Source: Casuarius casuarius (taxonomy: Eukaryota; Chordata; Aves; Casuariiformes; Casuariidae). From it: a stretch of 64,000 nt of DNA. The translations under genes and the position numbers were made by a program. Shown in pieces: positions 1 to 13,572 of this stretch. The notes under the pieces were generated by a model. That model did no database searches, had not been told where the DNA came from, and saw only the letters and a program-made list of their open reading frames with translations. Location of the stretch: the NCBI GenBank assembly GCA_003342895.1, contig PTFA01000405.1, forward strand, positions 252,224 through 316,223, written 5' to 3'. Each line of letters opens with the position of its first letter. The stretch's first letter is position 1.

Positions 1-3000
1 GCCCTGTGTCTCTCCCCCTCTAGGTAATACAGAGGCAGGCTCCTGTAGAAGACAACTCTGAGCACCAGCCTCTCCTGTTGCTGATTACAGTGGATACCAG
101 TGAAGCTGTCCAGCTTGGCACTCAGAATAAATCAGGGGCAGAAATGTGGATGCCCTTGGGAACAGCCAGCACAGTCAGCCTACAAGTCCATGTAGAGCCA
201 TAGAAGAAGACTCACCGTTAGGCCCCGTAAGCAGCACTACTGCTTCCCCACGCTCTTGTTTCCACCTCCTGCTTCTTAAGTACAACCTGCAAACCGTCTA
301 GTGCAGAGATGGTCTTAAGGCTTTATTTTGCAGTGCATAGGTGCAGGAGTGTCGTGCCAGGTTCTAGGTGTGCAATATAACACCAGCCACCGAAATCTCA
401 GCAACCAACCACAAGGGTGATCAGGAAATAGGAATTTAAAAAGTGAAATTAAAAAAAAAAAAAGAAGAAAAGAAAAAGTAAGTGGATAAGTAAGATTTAG
501 ATATTTAGGCATCTGTGTGCTTGCTTGTTTCAAAACATGTGAAAACACTGAAATTTTGAGATGAGGAAACAAACATCAGCTTTGCAGTTGATGTCATTTT
601 GGACTATCCGGGCAGCAGGAGCCCTGACATCCACTATGTGCTAAGGAGAAGCCAGAACTGTGCTGCAGTGTAGCTTTTCCTATATCTGGACCAGGGCGAC
701 CAGAATTAGCACTAGGCAGAGCTAATGGCACAAGACCTTGTTCTGAGGTGAAACCAGCTGCCGGAAGTGAGACTGGAGCATGCAAGTCTGTGTCAGATGT
801 GTGTTGGGGCAACCTCTGATCTTCCTGGTTTAGACATTCTGCATGTCCACAGCACGGGTGCCCACAGCCCTGCTAAATTTACATGCTGAAGCTTTCACCT
901 GTCATGGACACCCCAAAACGCCTGGAATAAAACAGATGTGCCAGAAGGAGCCAGGCTGAAGGCTGCACATCCAAGCCATTTCCCCAGCGTTTCCACTCGG
1001 GATCAGAAAAACCTTGCCTGTACCTTGCAGGCAGAGAGGCTTGAAACTTGGCCGTGGTGTGCGGAGGCAGCCCAGTGTGACTGCCGTCTGAAGAATCCCA
1101 GTTCACCCGGGTCAGGTTTCCAGCTCACAGCACAGCACTCTGGAGAAAAGGTTGTGCCAGGCTGACTGGAGCCTGTCCATACTACTGATGCCATCTACTG
1201 GCTAAATCATTTCCTAGCCATGGCCGGTGAGGAAGAGCTGGCAAAGGAGACTCACTCACACCTTATTTCCTCCTGGAGATACGTTCCTGTAACGGGAGAG
1301 CTGGCAGACTTGTAAGACCAGAGGGAGCTGACTGTAGGGAACAAGCAGCAAAAGACCAATGCATGTGCAGAGTCCCTTCCCAGACCTTCTCTAATTCCCC
1401 TGTTTGACGTACTGGGGATTGAGACTTTGGAGGTTTTTCGCTCAAAAAGCCAGTGAGTATTCCTTACATAGTGCACAGGCCCACTCGTAGGATGCAACTT
1501 GTCAGAAATGAAGCTTTCCCATGCTGGAAAGCAAGCCCCGGGCTTTTGCAGTGCCTCTTTGGCGGAGTGAATGTGTCCCGGTGGCTGGCAGTGCTGTGGG
1601 AGCTGTTCAGCAGCTCCGGCGATGCCTCTCTGGTGCTGAGCAGCAGCTGCCCTTGTAGGTGCCACAATGTGGGCAGCTGAATGTGCCCAGGCTTCCCAAG
1701 ATCCCACCGAAGGCTGGGTGCAGGGGGATGCGGGGACTGTTCGTGTGTCACTGATTTCCCACACTTAGTCACTCCAAGGACCTCTAAACTTGACTATTTC
1801 CTGTCAACTAAGAGAAATTTACCAGGCAAGTGAGAGACACAGTGCCCTGCTGTCAGATCTTAGCACACCAGTTCTTCCAGAAGAGAGGACACAGGGGAAG
1901 AGTGAACTTAAAGCGTTACTGAATCCATATGCCCATTTAAATGCAGCTGCTTAGCAAATGCAAAACCTAAGTTACCAGATGATGAAACACCCCAGCAGTG
2001 TGACAGAAGCTAAGGAAAGCCAATGTGTCTTTACCTTCTGTTTTTAAGTGTCACGATCCCTTATCACTTACATTTGCCTGTCACTCATATTGAATAAAAT
2101 TTTAACAGTGGTCAATGTCCCGCTTTGAAAAGTCCCTGTGGAGACTATGTCCCAGTGGGGTGGCAGGGAGACTACTAAGACACTTCTGAAAATGGGAGTC
2201 AATTGCTTTTGAGCATGTCTGCCCTAAACTCCATATTGTGGCAGTAACAGTGCTGATGTGATTGTGTAAAGACTTAAGGAAAGTGTTATTGTCTCCTCTT
2301 AGATCCACTGATCTAAGCAGATGCTACTCCTTAGGGTTTTTTTTTCCTTCATGCTGTGTGGTCTCCGTTTCAAATGGAGACTCTCTGTATCTTCCAAAGT
2401 GTTGCTGGTAATGTTGATGGTGTCACAGCTGTGGTGGACTAGGCTAAAATAACTGTTTGTTCCAGCAATAGTACTACCTCTCCCTACAAGTCTGACCTCA
2501 CTGTAACTTATGATTACTCTTTTAGGAAGCCAGCCTGATCTCTCCAGCAGTCCTGGTGCTGATTTGCCCAGGCCCCATCAACTTCCTGCAAGGAAATCAA
2601 GCTCTATTCACATATATTAACTCTAAATGTCTTCAAACCTAGTTGCCCAAGGTAACTGCCAGTCTCCTACTGTGAACTGCAAGAGGTACAACCTGCTAGA
2701 TTTAAACTAAAGAAGCCTTGATTTAAGAAATGTCAGCAAGGTCCTGCTATTTTATGCATACTAACATAATCCAACTTTGCCTTGACTTCAGGCCACTGCA
2801 ATTCATTAATTATATACTCCTGTCTTTTCCTTTTTAATTAGTTAGCTGTGTTCTGTTAAAAGTCCCTTTAGTCTTGCATACCAGCTCCCTATACAAACTC
2901 CAATGCATTTTAATAATTCCTGTGACACCAAGTTGTTGCAAGTTGTTTTTCCCTCTGAACCATCCTCCTTCCCACAGCCGCCTTTCTAACTATAACACAC

Positions 3001-4677
3001 AGACGTTAGCAGAGGGATCTGTGCACATGGAGAGAGAATCAAGCTACTGTGGGGATAGCAAGGAGGAAGAGGAGATGGGGGGAGCAGAGACAGTTTTGAC
3101 AGAGACTTCTGTCAAACCTTAGGGCTACTACCACTTCCCTTCATGTCTGTCATGCTTAATATAGCATAAACAGATTTGAATTGGATCACCTTCTACAAGA
3201 CATTTATTGATCATCACATCCAATAGAAATCTTACTGACAGGAGACTCATTGCATGCATTTTTGTGTCATACAAACCCGTATGATTATCTGCACTATATT
3301 TTCTGGTGATAGGGTGGTAAATCAAGCAGTTCTTCATAGCACATCACAGTTACCATGTGTTTCATATTGAGTAATAAGGACACCAAATATTGCCAACAGA
3401 TGGCTGTAAATAGGTAAACCAAAGTTTCACAAAACTATCAATACCTCCAACATTATTGGCTGTGATGACGCTCCTGATGCTCAGTGAACATGACTCAAAA
3501 TCAATGGTGCTAAGCCAATTTACACCAGGAAAAAGAATAACCTAGTGTTCTTGCTATTATATTTTATTTCATCATTCCAAGTGACTCTCAAAGTCTCACT
3601 CACTCAACTTCAAGTTTCACAAATGGCCAAAGACAGTATTCTCTTCTGACACTAAGTGACCTGGGCTGCAAGTGTACTTTTAACAGCTAATTTCACAGAA
3701 TAGTCAACAGAGCAGAAAGAATCTGAACCTCTAGAAATTAATATATTAGGTGCTTACGTTGCAAGGTACCAAGAATCACCTTCATGCCGCATGATCCAAC
3801 ATACACAAAGGCGAAGTGTCCGATGGCTGCTGGACCACTGAATGGAACTGCTCAGGACAGAACTATCCATCATGGTTTTTCCTTTTTTAATTTTGCTTTG
3901 CAGTACCAGGAGACATTAATAGCACAGCCCAGGATGATGAGTACTTTAATGACCTTCCTGCTGCTGTAGAGTGAGAACCAGTCAGAGACCATGTAACAGT
4001 TAGATTTAACCTGCTATTCAAGAAGCCATACAACCAAGATGCTGTTTCCCTTTTTTGGGAAAAGAAACTATGGCTATGTATTTCTTTATTCAATCAATCT
4101 TGATCTATTTATGGAGTGGTATCCTATTCCAGCTAATAGCATATATATGAAAAGGAGAACAAGGAATTCGAAGGTACTGTTTGAATATTCATTTCTACAT
4201 CAGAAAATCTACCCAGCTATGACCTTGGAAAACATACACTATCAAGGGCTTGATGCTGGCTTAATAGTACAAAGAACCGGCAATATATTTCTGTCCCAGG
4301 TAAGGAAAAATGACTACACACATTTGCTTTCATACAACAGTGGATAAATATACCAGTGTAAATATACTTTGGTTTAGCTGGGATTCCAAAGAAAATGAGG
4401 TATATTCAGTCACCTATCTGTGTACGTCCATTCCTGCTTTTTAACAACTTTTAAAAACGCATTGGTCGATTTCAAATAAATTTGACTCCAGGAAAAGTTT
4501 TCAAAAAGAAAAGAGAATGAGCAAAGAAAAAGTGATGGCAAAGTAGAGCTGTAAAACATGCACCATTTCCTCTAACAAAGGATGGTCTGCAGAGACAGCG
4601 CAAGCATATTATTCTGTATAAGAAAATTTGCACAGGAGAAAGGCTTTAAGAGTGCCACAACAACAGGAAAAAGCTCA
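1..4677. other. Non-coding stretch, no gene recognised
   Basis: Both strands were read for coding blocks and known repeats. The longest open frame is about 170 codons on the minus strand at 1252-1764; its composition (rich in Trp, His, Cys and Ala, no recognisable motif) and length fit chance. There is an A13 run at 451-463 in a purine-rich patch, a CTCF-like match at 1188-1201 (own entry), and a weaker 12 of 14 CTCF-like match near 3387-3400. Nothing else is supported. Confidence 0.6.
1188..1201 (-). promoter_or_regulatory. Candidate CTCF-type site
   Basis: The reverse complement, ccagtagatggcat, matches the CTCF core CCASYAGRKGGCRS at 13 of 14 positions (seen by eye). CTCF binds such sites as an insulator and loop anchor. 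A 13 of 14 match to a degenerate 14-mer can arise by chance in 64 kb, so occupancy is unproven. Confidence 0.3.
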
Positions 4678-4723
4678 GACCCTCTGCATTTTTAGACAGA
4701 GACCCTCTGTATTTTTAGACAGA
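4678..4723 (+). repeat. 23-bp tandem duplication, two copies
   Basis: The unit beginning gaccctctgcatttttagac occurs at 4678-4700 and again at 4701-4723 with one c-to-t difference. Because 23 is not a multiple of three, the duplication would shift any reading frame across it, which supports a non-coding status here. Confidence 0.9.
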
Positions 4724-7700
4724 GATAATGAACTCAGAAGCACAAAGACCCAGGAGACTGGGCTGTTGCTTTTTGAGAAAATTGTGAACTTCTCCATGAG
4801 GACAACCCACTGACAGCAGAGTGCCAGGTCCTATTGATTCCCTAGGTAATGGGCAAGAAATAATCTAAAATACAGAGCAGATGAAAACAGCAGTTACAGA
4901 CAAAAGAGTCATGAGCAGAGACGAGAAAGGGCTGGAGAGAAGAGCTGGGCTCAGTCCTGCTCCTCAACAAGGAAGGACTCCAGACTCCCAGGGCAGAAAA
5001 CGGGCCAGTTGGACTGGCCTTTTTGTGAGATCTTAAACATCAACAGCAAAAATCAGATCATCTCCTAAGGAACTGCAGGTCATTAGTGTTCACTTTCTGT
5101 GACCTTCATCTCACTGTGTGCAAAATGCCACCAACACAGACTACCTTCCTACTGTATATGGCATTTAAACTTAGGATAACTTTGTGTTCTGTCATCTGAG
5201 GATGAATGATATCTACATCTGCACAGCCCCATTTGCGGTGATATTTATTCCTAAATACAATGGGTGTGTGTGTGTGTGAAGGCATGTAGCATAGTTATAA
5301 ATCCACATCAGAGCCCAAGAAATAGAAACGAGTATCTATTCTCCACCCAGTGTGTACAACTACACAGTCATACAGGTAAATTAATGACTCCTCCACAGCA
5401 ATATGTGTCATCAGTGCAGTCAGTTTACCAGTAATTAGCCTTGCATAGCTGTAAAATAAAGAAAGAAAATTATCTCCTGATTGTTAAGTCATCTGCGGCA
5501 CTTTCTTGGGGACAGATTGTCTGTTGGCATCATTTAGCTTTGGCTGTTGAGGTACATGTGGCCTTCAGAGCTTGTTCAGGGGACTGAAGAGATGAGATGG
5601 CCCTTACACTTCACCAATAGGGTATAGTAACAGCTCATTAACTGTTTGGGACAGGAAACCTGGAGATGTAAATCTGCAGGTGGCCTGGAAAGCTCATTTC
5701 ATATGTTCTGTGAGGATAACACCTTGGTGTTAGATAACTTTTTATTTCCTGGCTTTTATGCTGGCTTCCAAGGTGACATTATATGACACTTTAGTTTGCT
5801 GCCATTAGCTCTTTTTTTCACATTTTGTAAAATGCAGGTTTTTATACTGACTTCCTCTGGAAAATGCTTTCATATCTATGCATAAAAGCACTGATTATAA
5901 ATAAAAGTATTTCTATGAAAGCATTGATTATAAGTAATTATGTTTGTGTTACATGCATTTGCAGCCAGTGTTTTCCACGTCACTAATACAGGCCACAGAC
6001 ATAGATACCAGCACTACAGCTTGAAAATGAAATTACACACATATGTCAATAGAGAGTGTATAAAACCAGTGCACCAAGAAGTATACATGAGCACCATTCA
6101 GCAGAGGATCAGGTTAGTGTAGAACAAACTTTCAGCAGCAGTTCTGGCTCCAGCAAAACACATATTTAGTTTAAAATGCTGTCAACACAACACCAAAGGT
6201 TTATCTTCCAGGACTACAAGCAACCCTGCCTTATCATCCTCACTATCTGTCCCTCCTGTCCCCTTTGCCATAGAGCACAGGCAGCACAGTCTCAGGCAAC
6301 AATATCCTGTATTTTTAAGGGGTATCTCCTAGCCAAGGCTTGCAGGATCCTTGTGAGGACTCCCAGTCTCTGCTTCTTGTCTCTCCCCTATATATCTCTC
6401 TCTCCAGAAGGCCTTTTTGCATACTGTAAAATCTTTGACACCCATGTAGCCATGTGATAAAACTGTCATCTGCTCTGTCTTGATGGCAGCAGGCCCTTCC
6501 CCTCTTCTGCAACTTTCTTCTAGGAGGCACATGCCCCGGCTGTTGCGATATACTTTTTGGAGTAGACATACACTTTTGCCCTACCAGCAAGACAGTAAAC
6601 AAATTTCTAGAGCTAAGCATCTGGATACAGTTCCATGGGCACAAATTTTTTTTGAGAAATTAAAATATTGGTCTTCTATGAAACTCTACATCCCATCTGG
6701 GGCAGACCATGGCTTGACACATCTCTCCATCTCTTGTGTCCTAGAGAGGAGCTATAATTGTGCAGAAAAGAAACTTCTGTCTGCTAAAAACTGACTGTCT
6801 CTCAAAGACCATTTTATAAATGAACAATAGAAAGATGGCCCAACAGGCCAGGTTAAGAGTAAGGGGGGAGGGAGGTGCTGGGGGAGTCAGTAAATTAGCT
6901 GCCAGTACAAAGCATCTGGTGTGAAAGTGCACTAGGGCTCCATATTTAAAGCTCTCACTGGGGCTCCTGCAAGCCCAGTGCCAGTGGTGGATGTACCACC
7001 TCCACCAATACTGCAGATACTGCAGTACATACAGAAAGAGCAACTTTACTTCCCACTCTGCTAGCAAGGAAGAAAAGCTATTTTTCATGGGTCCATACTG
7101 GTTTAGCAGTCATGTGGAAGGTTATTTCAGTCACTGGTACTCCAAGCAGATACCTTCTGGCAGGGCCTAGCATTATGGAGGAGATACTCCAAGGAGTGAT
7201 TTGAGGTCATCACATCTAGCCTATCTCTGTCAGATATGAAGTTGGAAGAACTGTGGAAATTTACCTGAGCAAAAATTTCTCCCGAATCCACAGGCTGCCA
7301 GAAATGATCTTTGCTGGTGGAAGACAGCACCCACCACACTTTATCTGACACAGGACCCTAAGAGGGATGAATGGTGAGGAATGATCTTGTTGCAAGAGGT
7401 AAAAGGGCTGCCGGTCACTCAGATTGGAAATGACATACTTGCCCAGTACAGCTGTGAACTAATAGCAGAGAGCCAGTGCCCGCCTGAATATCTGTTGCTT
7501 GGCCTTGGTTTGGAGCATTTGGCAAAGAAAAGCTCCCAAAACGTCCAGTTTGCCTATGATATCACATGTCCAAATCAAAAGCAGCACCTGGTCTTTCACC
7601 ACGTCACCTCCCTCTGCAAACACAAAGACCATGTGTTCACGGTCATCACACTCACTTTGCAACTGGCAAAAGTAAAAGCAACTTCGTATTGTCCAGGCAA

Positions 7701-10700
7701 TCCTAATGTGTGTTAAAAGCATACCAGTCATTTCCCAGCCCCTCTTACCTGTAGCCTGATAGAAACACTCAATGCAGAAATGAAGTTTATGAACACAGAT
7801 AATACAGATTATGTTAAAACACAAACAGAATGGAGGAGGCTTCTTATATGCTAATGCACAGGCAATTTTCATTTAGGGCTACTGTGCTTTAGTATGCCAA
7901 ATCAATAGTTCTTTAAGAGGATATACTGGTACTTTCTTCAGCTGTATACTCAAGGCATGCTGGGGTATTTCCTCCCTCCATTTGCCTGTGCTTTATATAA
8001 AAATACACTCACAGCTGAGGAAAGATTACCTGTTCAAATGGTAACAAGTCATGTATGTTCAGTTATGGATTCCACATGCAAGCACTGACATGGCACTGAC
8101 AGGTAAATATCTTCTATACTGTGACGTATAATTCGTCTTAATAGAAATTCTATCTTCAGAAAGGGTTTGCAATGTTTGTAAGTCACTAGATGCAATGTAA
8201 CAAGTAGCCTGTACAGTTGAGCCTTTTTTGGATGGAAAATTGTTTTTATATAAGCAAAGATAGTTCATTTCAAGTGGGAGAAATTGGAAGAGGTATAATG
8301 TAAGGGAAAAAATGCATATTTTGCTTTAAGTCAACTTGAATAAAAGTTCCTATCTGGGTGAAAAAAATCAGTGGGAAATTTTAGGTTAAAAGATTTCCCT
8401 GAACAATTGTACATAAAATGATTATTTTTAATTCAAATTCTATTTTACTTTATAGAGAGTCATTAGATATTGGAAGAAACACTACCACGGTGACACAGTG
8501 ATTTCCTGAAGTGGACTATGACACAAAGAAACTATTCATTTGTGTGTCTATTCTTTGAAATAAATGCTCTCTAAAGCTATTTTTCTTTCCTGAAGTCCCT
8601 CAAAAAAAAAAAAAAGAATCAGAAACAAGATGAAAATTTGAGGCAATTTTTCCACAAGCCAGAAATAGACAACTTTTCAGTCTGTCACTGCTAAAATTAG
8701 AATCACTGAAGTGATTCTTCAGTAAGGTTAATGGGATAACTGTTGTGCACTCACATGCCACTGCCAATAAAGACGGGTTATCCGCTGACCCAAACAGCAA
8801 GTTATTTGGCACCCTATCTATAAAGTATCTGTGGGAAATTACTTCCAAGTATGGGATAGCTGCTGCTACAAGTGTACACAAAGCTGCAGAAACCTAAAGC
8901 TGAGAATGAAAAGGGGAGAAATGTGGACTCCACTGCACAGCATAAGATATGCGCATGAACCATATGGCAGAAAAAACACTACAAGAGATGCTACTGAAAT
9001 CAAAGGATAAAGCATAATTCCATATGACTGCTTACATCACAGAAAATACCGACAAATACAATGCTGCAAGGCCTGGGAAGGAATAATGTGACTTTTCTCC
9101 CTTCCAGGTCTACTATGGACTTATTTTCTGGGTCATTTTTCAGGGTTATATGTCAACCAGGTTAGACATATTTCTCCATCTGCAGACCAGTGACTTTAGG
9201 GCAGTGCATCCAACTGAGCAGCTGTTGCACATGTTGTATGGGATCTCGAGCAGCAAAGAGAGCTTTACAGGGAAGACAGAAAGAGTGACCCAGAGCAGGG
9301 CAAAGGCAGTGGTGGCACCAGGCCACGATTGCACCACTGCAGAGGGAGAAGGGATGTTGCAGAAAGGAAGGGGTAAAATGTATTGATGGACAAGCGGCTG
9401 GCTTTGGAGGGGAAGCGTTGCAGGAGTCCCTCAGACTCAAGGCACACAGAAAACTTGCCAATGGAAGCTGAAGAAAACAAGAAGACTCTGTGTCGTATGT
9501 ACTGATCCCACCAGAGAAGATACCTGGCTTACCGGTTTCTCTTTAGTCTAGAAGGTGAAGCAGCCAGCATGCAAAGGAAGGCTGGAAATCTGCTTGCAGC
9601 CTCTGAGTTCTTGCTAATTTATGCAACTGAGAAGTATTCCTTAGGGCTAATGTTTCCCATGCTACTTCTCTCTTTTTAGAAAGCCTGACCAGACATTTAT
9701 TCCATAATATTTTTGAGTTTATGAAATAAATCTAAATGTAACACATCAAATCTGATCAGGAATGTCCCACCCTGTGCAACTACTGTACATTCATGTCCCA
9801 CCCTTTCAACTGATACTGTTCAAGTAGAGCTTTTCCTTGCAGAGGTATCTAAAAAACATGCCCCAGCAGAATAAGTTTTCAGTACTTCTCTGGCTGTGAA
9901 TGTTTAAAGCTTTACTCAGGAAAAGAAGCTTTCGGCTCTTCCTCTTTCTAAGATTTGTCACTGGTAGAATTTGTGAAAAAATGTTCGGTATTCATTATTT
10001 CAATGGTGTATTGCATTATGACAACTAGCTGGTTGTTAATAGCTAGCACAGATGAATTGGCACTGTTTTTTTAAAAAGATCTTAACAACCAAAAACCTTC
10101 TACTAGTATTCAGCTGACTGCTATGTTTTCCGAACCAGGAGGAACGAACAGAGAAATGCAGAAACCCTTAAATGCACATAATATTTCCTGCTTCACAGTA
10201 AAAAAGAGTGCAACCTAAGTTAGCTCAGGGGAGCAAACCAAAACCATTAATCCTTTCTCGTAGCTCAGGCTTTGTGAAAGCACAGAAATTAAGGGCAACA
10301 TCCTGACTGTCTGTCAATTTCACTTTTTGTGACCTGACAACAGATAATACAAAGATAACACTCTGAAATTGTTTACCAATTAGTCCCATGTATAATTTAG
10401 GACCACAGCATGGTCCTAGAGGATGCGCTGGAAGTGTGAGAATTGCTCCCCACTGTTAATCTGATGCAGATGATGCCAACACAGATCCACCTCTTTGGAG
10501 ATGCACAAAGAAAGTCAGAAAATCTCGGAAAAGAAAGCGACACAGATGTAGGGTACAAACAGTCCACAGGCCACTGTATTTTCATATGCAGAACCTGCAG
10601 TCCTCCTGGCATATTTGTGCTCAAAAGCAGCTGATGCCCTCAGATAAGCTGCACAGGACTAAACACAGGAGCATGGCACTACAGGGAAAGGAGACAAGTA

Positions 10701-11127
10701 AGGGGAGGTCAGAAACGTTGGGCTACTTGTAAGAGGAGAGCCTGGGAACTACCTGCACACATGTAGAGCCCATATTGCTGCCAAATCACAATTTTGTTTA
10801 TATTTTTAAAAGATAACAGATGGGGCCAGGCACTTGAAAGTCCAGAAAAGTTAATAAAAAGTGATCTAGCTGGGCAGGAAACTTGGAGAGTCCTGGCTCC
10901 AATAAACACCCTGCTAGTCAACCCTGGACAGTCATATGTTCTCCATTAGTGTCGCACGTGAGTGCCTCACAATTTTCTCTCACATTAGTCTATGATATCA
11001 GAAGAATCGTTACCTCTGTTTTCACATTTCTCCAAGGCAGAAAAGCTGAGAACCTTGAAGGTATTTAGATGCTGCTTCCCACACAGAGATTAGACCAGTG
11101 TTGTGATCACTGCTAGTTCAAAGCTTA
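4724..11127. other. Non-coding stretch, no gene recognised
   Basis: No coding block or clear transposon was identified. Small items are (GT)7 at 5264-5278 and A14 at 8602-8615. Open frames of 111 and 137 codons overlap on opposite strands at 7381-7716 (+) and 7459-7872 (-); neither shows a motif or convincing codon pattern. Confidence 0.55.
5264..5278 (+). repeat. (GT)n microsatellite, short
   Basis: About seven GT units, uninterrupted. Confidence 0.85.
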
Positions 11128-11246
11128 AATAACTGAGGATCTGGGACAGAGCCCAGGCAACTCGTCCAGAGCCATATAACAAGTCAGGAGCTGGACAAAA
11201 TATTTCAGTTTTTCAGGTGATATTTAACCACTTCCATCACACTCCT
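11128..11246 (-). repeat. Probable ancient MIR-type SINE fragment
   Basis: Reading the plus strand, the block runs from aataactgaggatctggg through caactcgtccagagccatat, aacaagtcaggagctgg and ends in gatatttaaccacttccat. The order and wording follow the reverse complement of the MIR core-SINE consensus (the 'cagttt' block, the 'ttgcccaaggtcacacag' block, the 'gtggcagagctgg' block, then the 'cttaaccac' part of the tRNA-related head). The SINE would therefore lie on the minus strand. Divergence is high, as expected for an element that predates the amniote split. An alignment with repeat consensus sequences would settle it. Confidence 0.5.
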
Positions 11247-12430
11247 TGAATGCTGAGCTTGTAAGCACTGATTTCTATCAGCTAATCTTGCCCTAAATCC
11301 AGGTTTCCAAGCTTTTTAAGGCATGTATAGCCCACCCGGTGAAATGGGAGTCCGGTGTCTAAAGACCTCTGTGCATCTGATTCCGTAAATTACCATCCAG
11401 CCACTCTCCATCCATGGGGCTTTTATAAAACGGTCACCGCTTTTATGATCTGAGAATACAGGGCACCTCTCACTGAAGTGTGCTTTCATTTTTAGGACAG
11501 ACTGATCCAACTTTCTTTTTTCTATCTCAGAAGCAAGAGTATGGGACATGGTGTCTTTCCAGGAAACTGTAAAAACAACAGAGAAGACATGTATCTCCCT
11601 GACTTCTGTGCTGGAAAGCTCACAAATTTAACGAAATAAAGTAAATATTGATCACTTTTTGTGCAAATTTTTTGGTCTGAGTAGGGGTCTTGGATAGAAA
11701 ATTAGGATTACAATTTTTTTCTTAATTTAACCAGGTTATTTAAGTTATGATTTACTGGAGAGAGATAACCCGAATCTTTACAAAACCTGGTAGCTTTGGG
11801 GTGGCAGGGGAAGGGTCAAGTGGAAGGCAGATGGGAAATAATTGTAGAGTCTCTTATTGATTTAACACATGAAAATTCATGGAAAAATTACAAATTGCCA
11901 GAGATCGAACAAGCAAATTTTCTGTACCCACCAGAGACTTATTGACATACAGCTTTCATTCAGTGACACTTTTTTCAGGAGCAGGTATAGCAAAACAAAG
12001 CAAAAGGTTGAAATTTAGCTCAAAATTACAGAGACAAATTCTATTGCCAACTAATTCCTTCTTAAATCCGTAGTCCAGGGGCATCATGGCTGTTGGCAGG
12101 CCCAGCTACATGGGAGAAAAGCCAAAACCTATGTAGAAATCACTTGTATTTTTGTCTGCACATTTCCTTCTATGTGTTTAGTGCATGGGGATTCTCAGAT
12201 AGCAAGTACATGGAGGACACTAGAGACACACACGAGGTTTTAGGAAAACTAGAGAGTAGACAAGGCATAGAAACTGTAAGACCCTGTGATATTTTGGTGT
12301 ATTCAATGCCAGACTAATTACTGAAACCAAAATCATCAGCAATTGCAGAACACATGCCATTCACCACATCTTTTGTGGCTGGATCTTCTGTGTCCATTAT
12401 TTGGGCCCAAATTCAGCCTTATGAGAGGGG

Positions 12431-12480
12431 TAACCTCTCTGGTAATCTCTGATAACTCTCAGGTAACCACTAACCTCTCA
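12431..12480 (+). repeat. Degenerate short tandem cluster (taacctctc-like)
   Basis: Five related 8-10 base words (taacctctc, taatctctg, taactctca, taaccac, taacctctca) start at 12431, 12443, 12453, 12463 and 12471, spaced 8-12 bases apart. This looks like a decayed short-period tandem repeat. Confidence 0.5.
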
Positions 12481-13507
12481 AGAAGGCATACCGAGAGGTC
12501 ATATACCAAAATAAACATGCTTTTTATTCTGCTACCTCATTAACGAAGATGGGCTTCTGCTTTTTCTGCAGCCTAGCAGGCTGATGTAGAGCGCTGTGAG
12601 ACACACGTCATTACGGACAGACAGTTACCTGCCAAAGCTGACCAGTAGTACTCTCTGGTATGAAAGGTGATAGTGTCCCTGCCAGACAGTGCAGCAAGCA
12701 CAAGTCATCCAGAAGTTTGGGAATTAGTTGGCAATGCTGTAACTAACGTGTGTTCTGTGCACAACCAGAAGGCAGCAGGCAATTTGGTGCACTACCATTT
12801 ATTCACAGCCACGTCTCTCAGTGAATGACAAAAAGTGTGCACAGTTGCAGTGGGGACATGTGTTGGTGCTCTCCAATAGCTTCTTCCAAGTATTTATAGT
12901 GCCAAGTAAACAATATTCTTGCTAAATCACTGATGATAATTGATCTTTCAGGATGCAAACTAGCAAATGAGAGTTTGGGGTTTTGTTCCTGGCATAACCT
13001 TCACTGTGATTTTCCAAAGCATCTGACGCTTCTGAGTTTAGCTTCCTTTTCCAAGGCATTTCCTACCAACAGAGGAGTGGTTACTCCTTTAAAAAAACAG
13101 GATCTATTAAAGCTGGCTAAAGTTAAGAACCTTGGTTCATTAATTGTTTTGAAATTGTCCAGGATGATATTCAAAGTGCCTGGATGCAGTTGTTAAGCTA
13201 TTTTATACTATGTTGCTTCTCTCCTCTAATCAGCTGACTTACTTACATTATTAATATGGATTATAAACATAAAAATCAAACATACAATTTGAGATATACC
13301 TACACATAATAACATAAATCATATGGCTGTTTTCTTTTGCCTTTATAGGATGACTTATGTCACCAACCAACTCAAGAGTGGAAATTTTATAATCAAGGCT
13401 AAATTGGAAGGTACTTTGAAATTGGCTGTTCATGAATCTTCAGGCTAACGGTCCTCTTTTTTTCCAATTAACTTATCTCAGGATGGCTAAAACATACAGA
13501 TACTGCC

Positions 13508-13572
13508 AAAAAAAAAAAAAAAAAAGTATGTCAAGGGATTACCTGCACAGCTGAGTCCAATTTTTTTTTTTT
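13508..13572. repeat. A18 ... T12 inverted homopolymer pair
   Basis: A run of 18 A at 13508-13525 is followed 35 bases later by 12 T at 13561-13572. The two are complementary and could pair as an A/T stem in single-stranded DNA or RNA. Confidence 0.9.

Noticed and set aside
1252..1764. Longest open frame in the window (170 codons, minus strand)
   Set aside because: The length is what chance gives in 64 kb over six frames. The product is rich in Trp, His and Cys with no motif, and overlapping frames on both strands are equally open.
7181..7245. Possible reverse CR1 3' end (gaggtcatcacatctagcc)
   Set aside because: Only about twenty bases resemble the CR1 end and no 8-mer repeat or coding remnant accompanies them.
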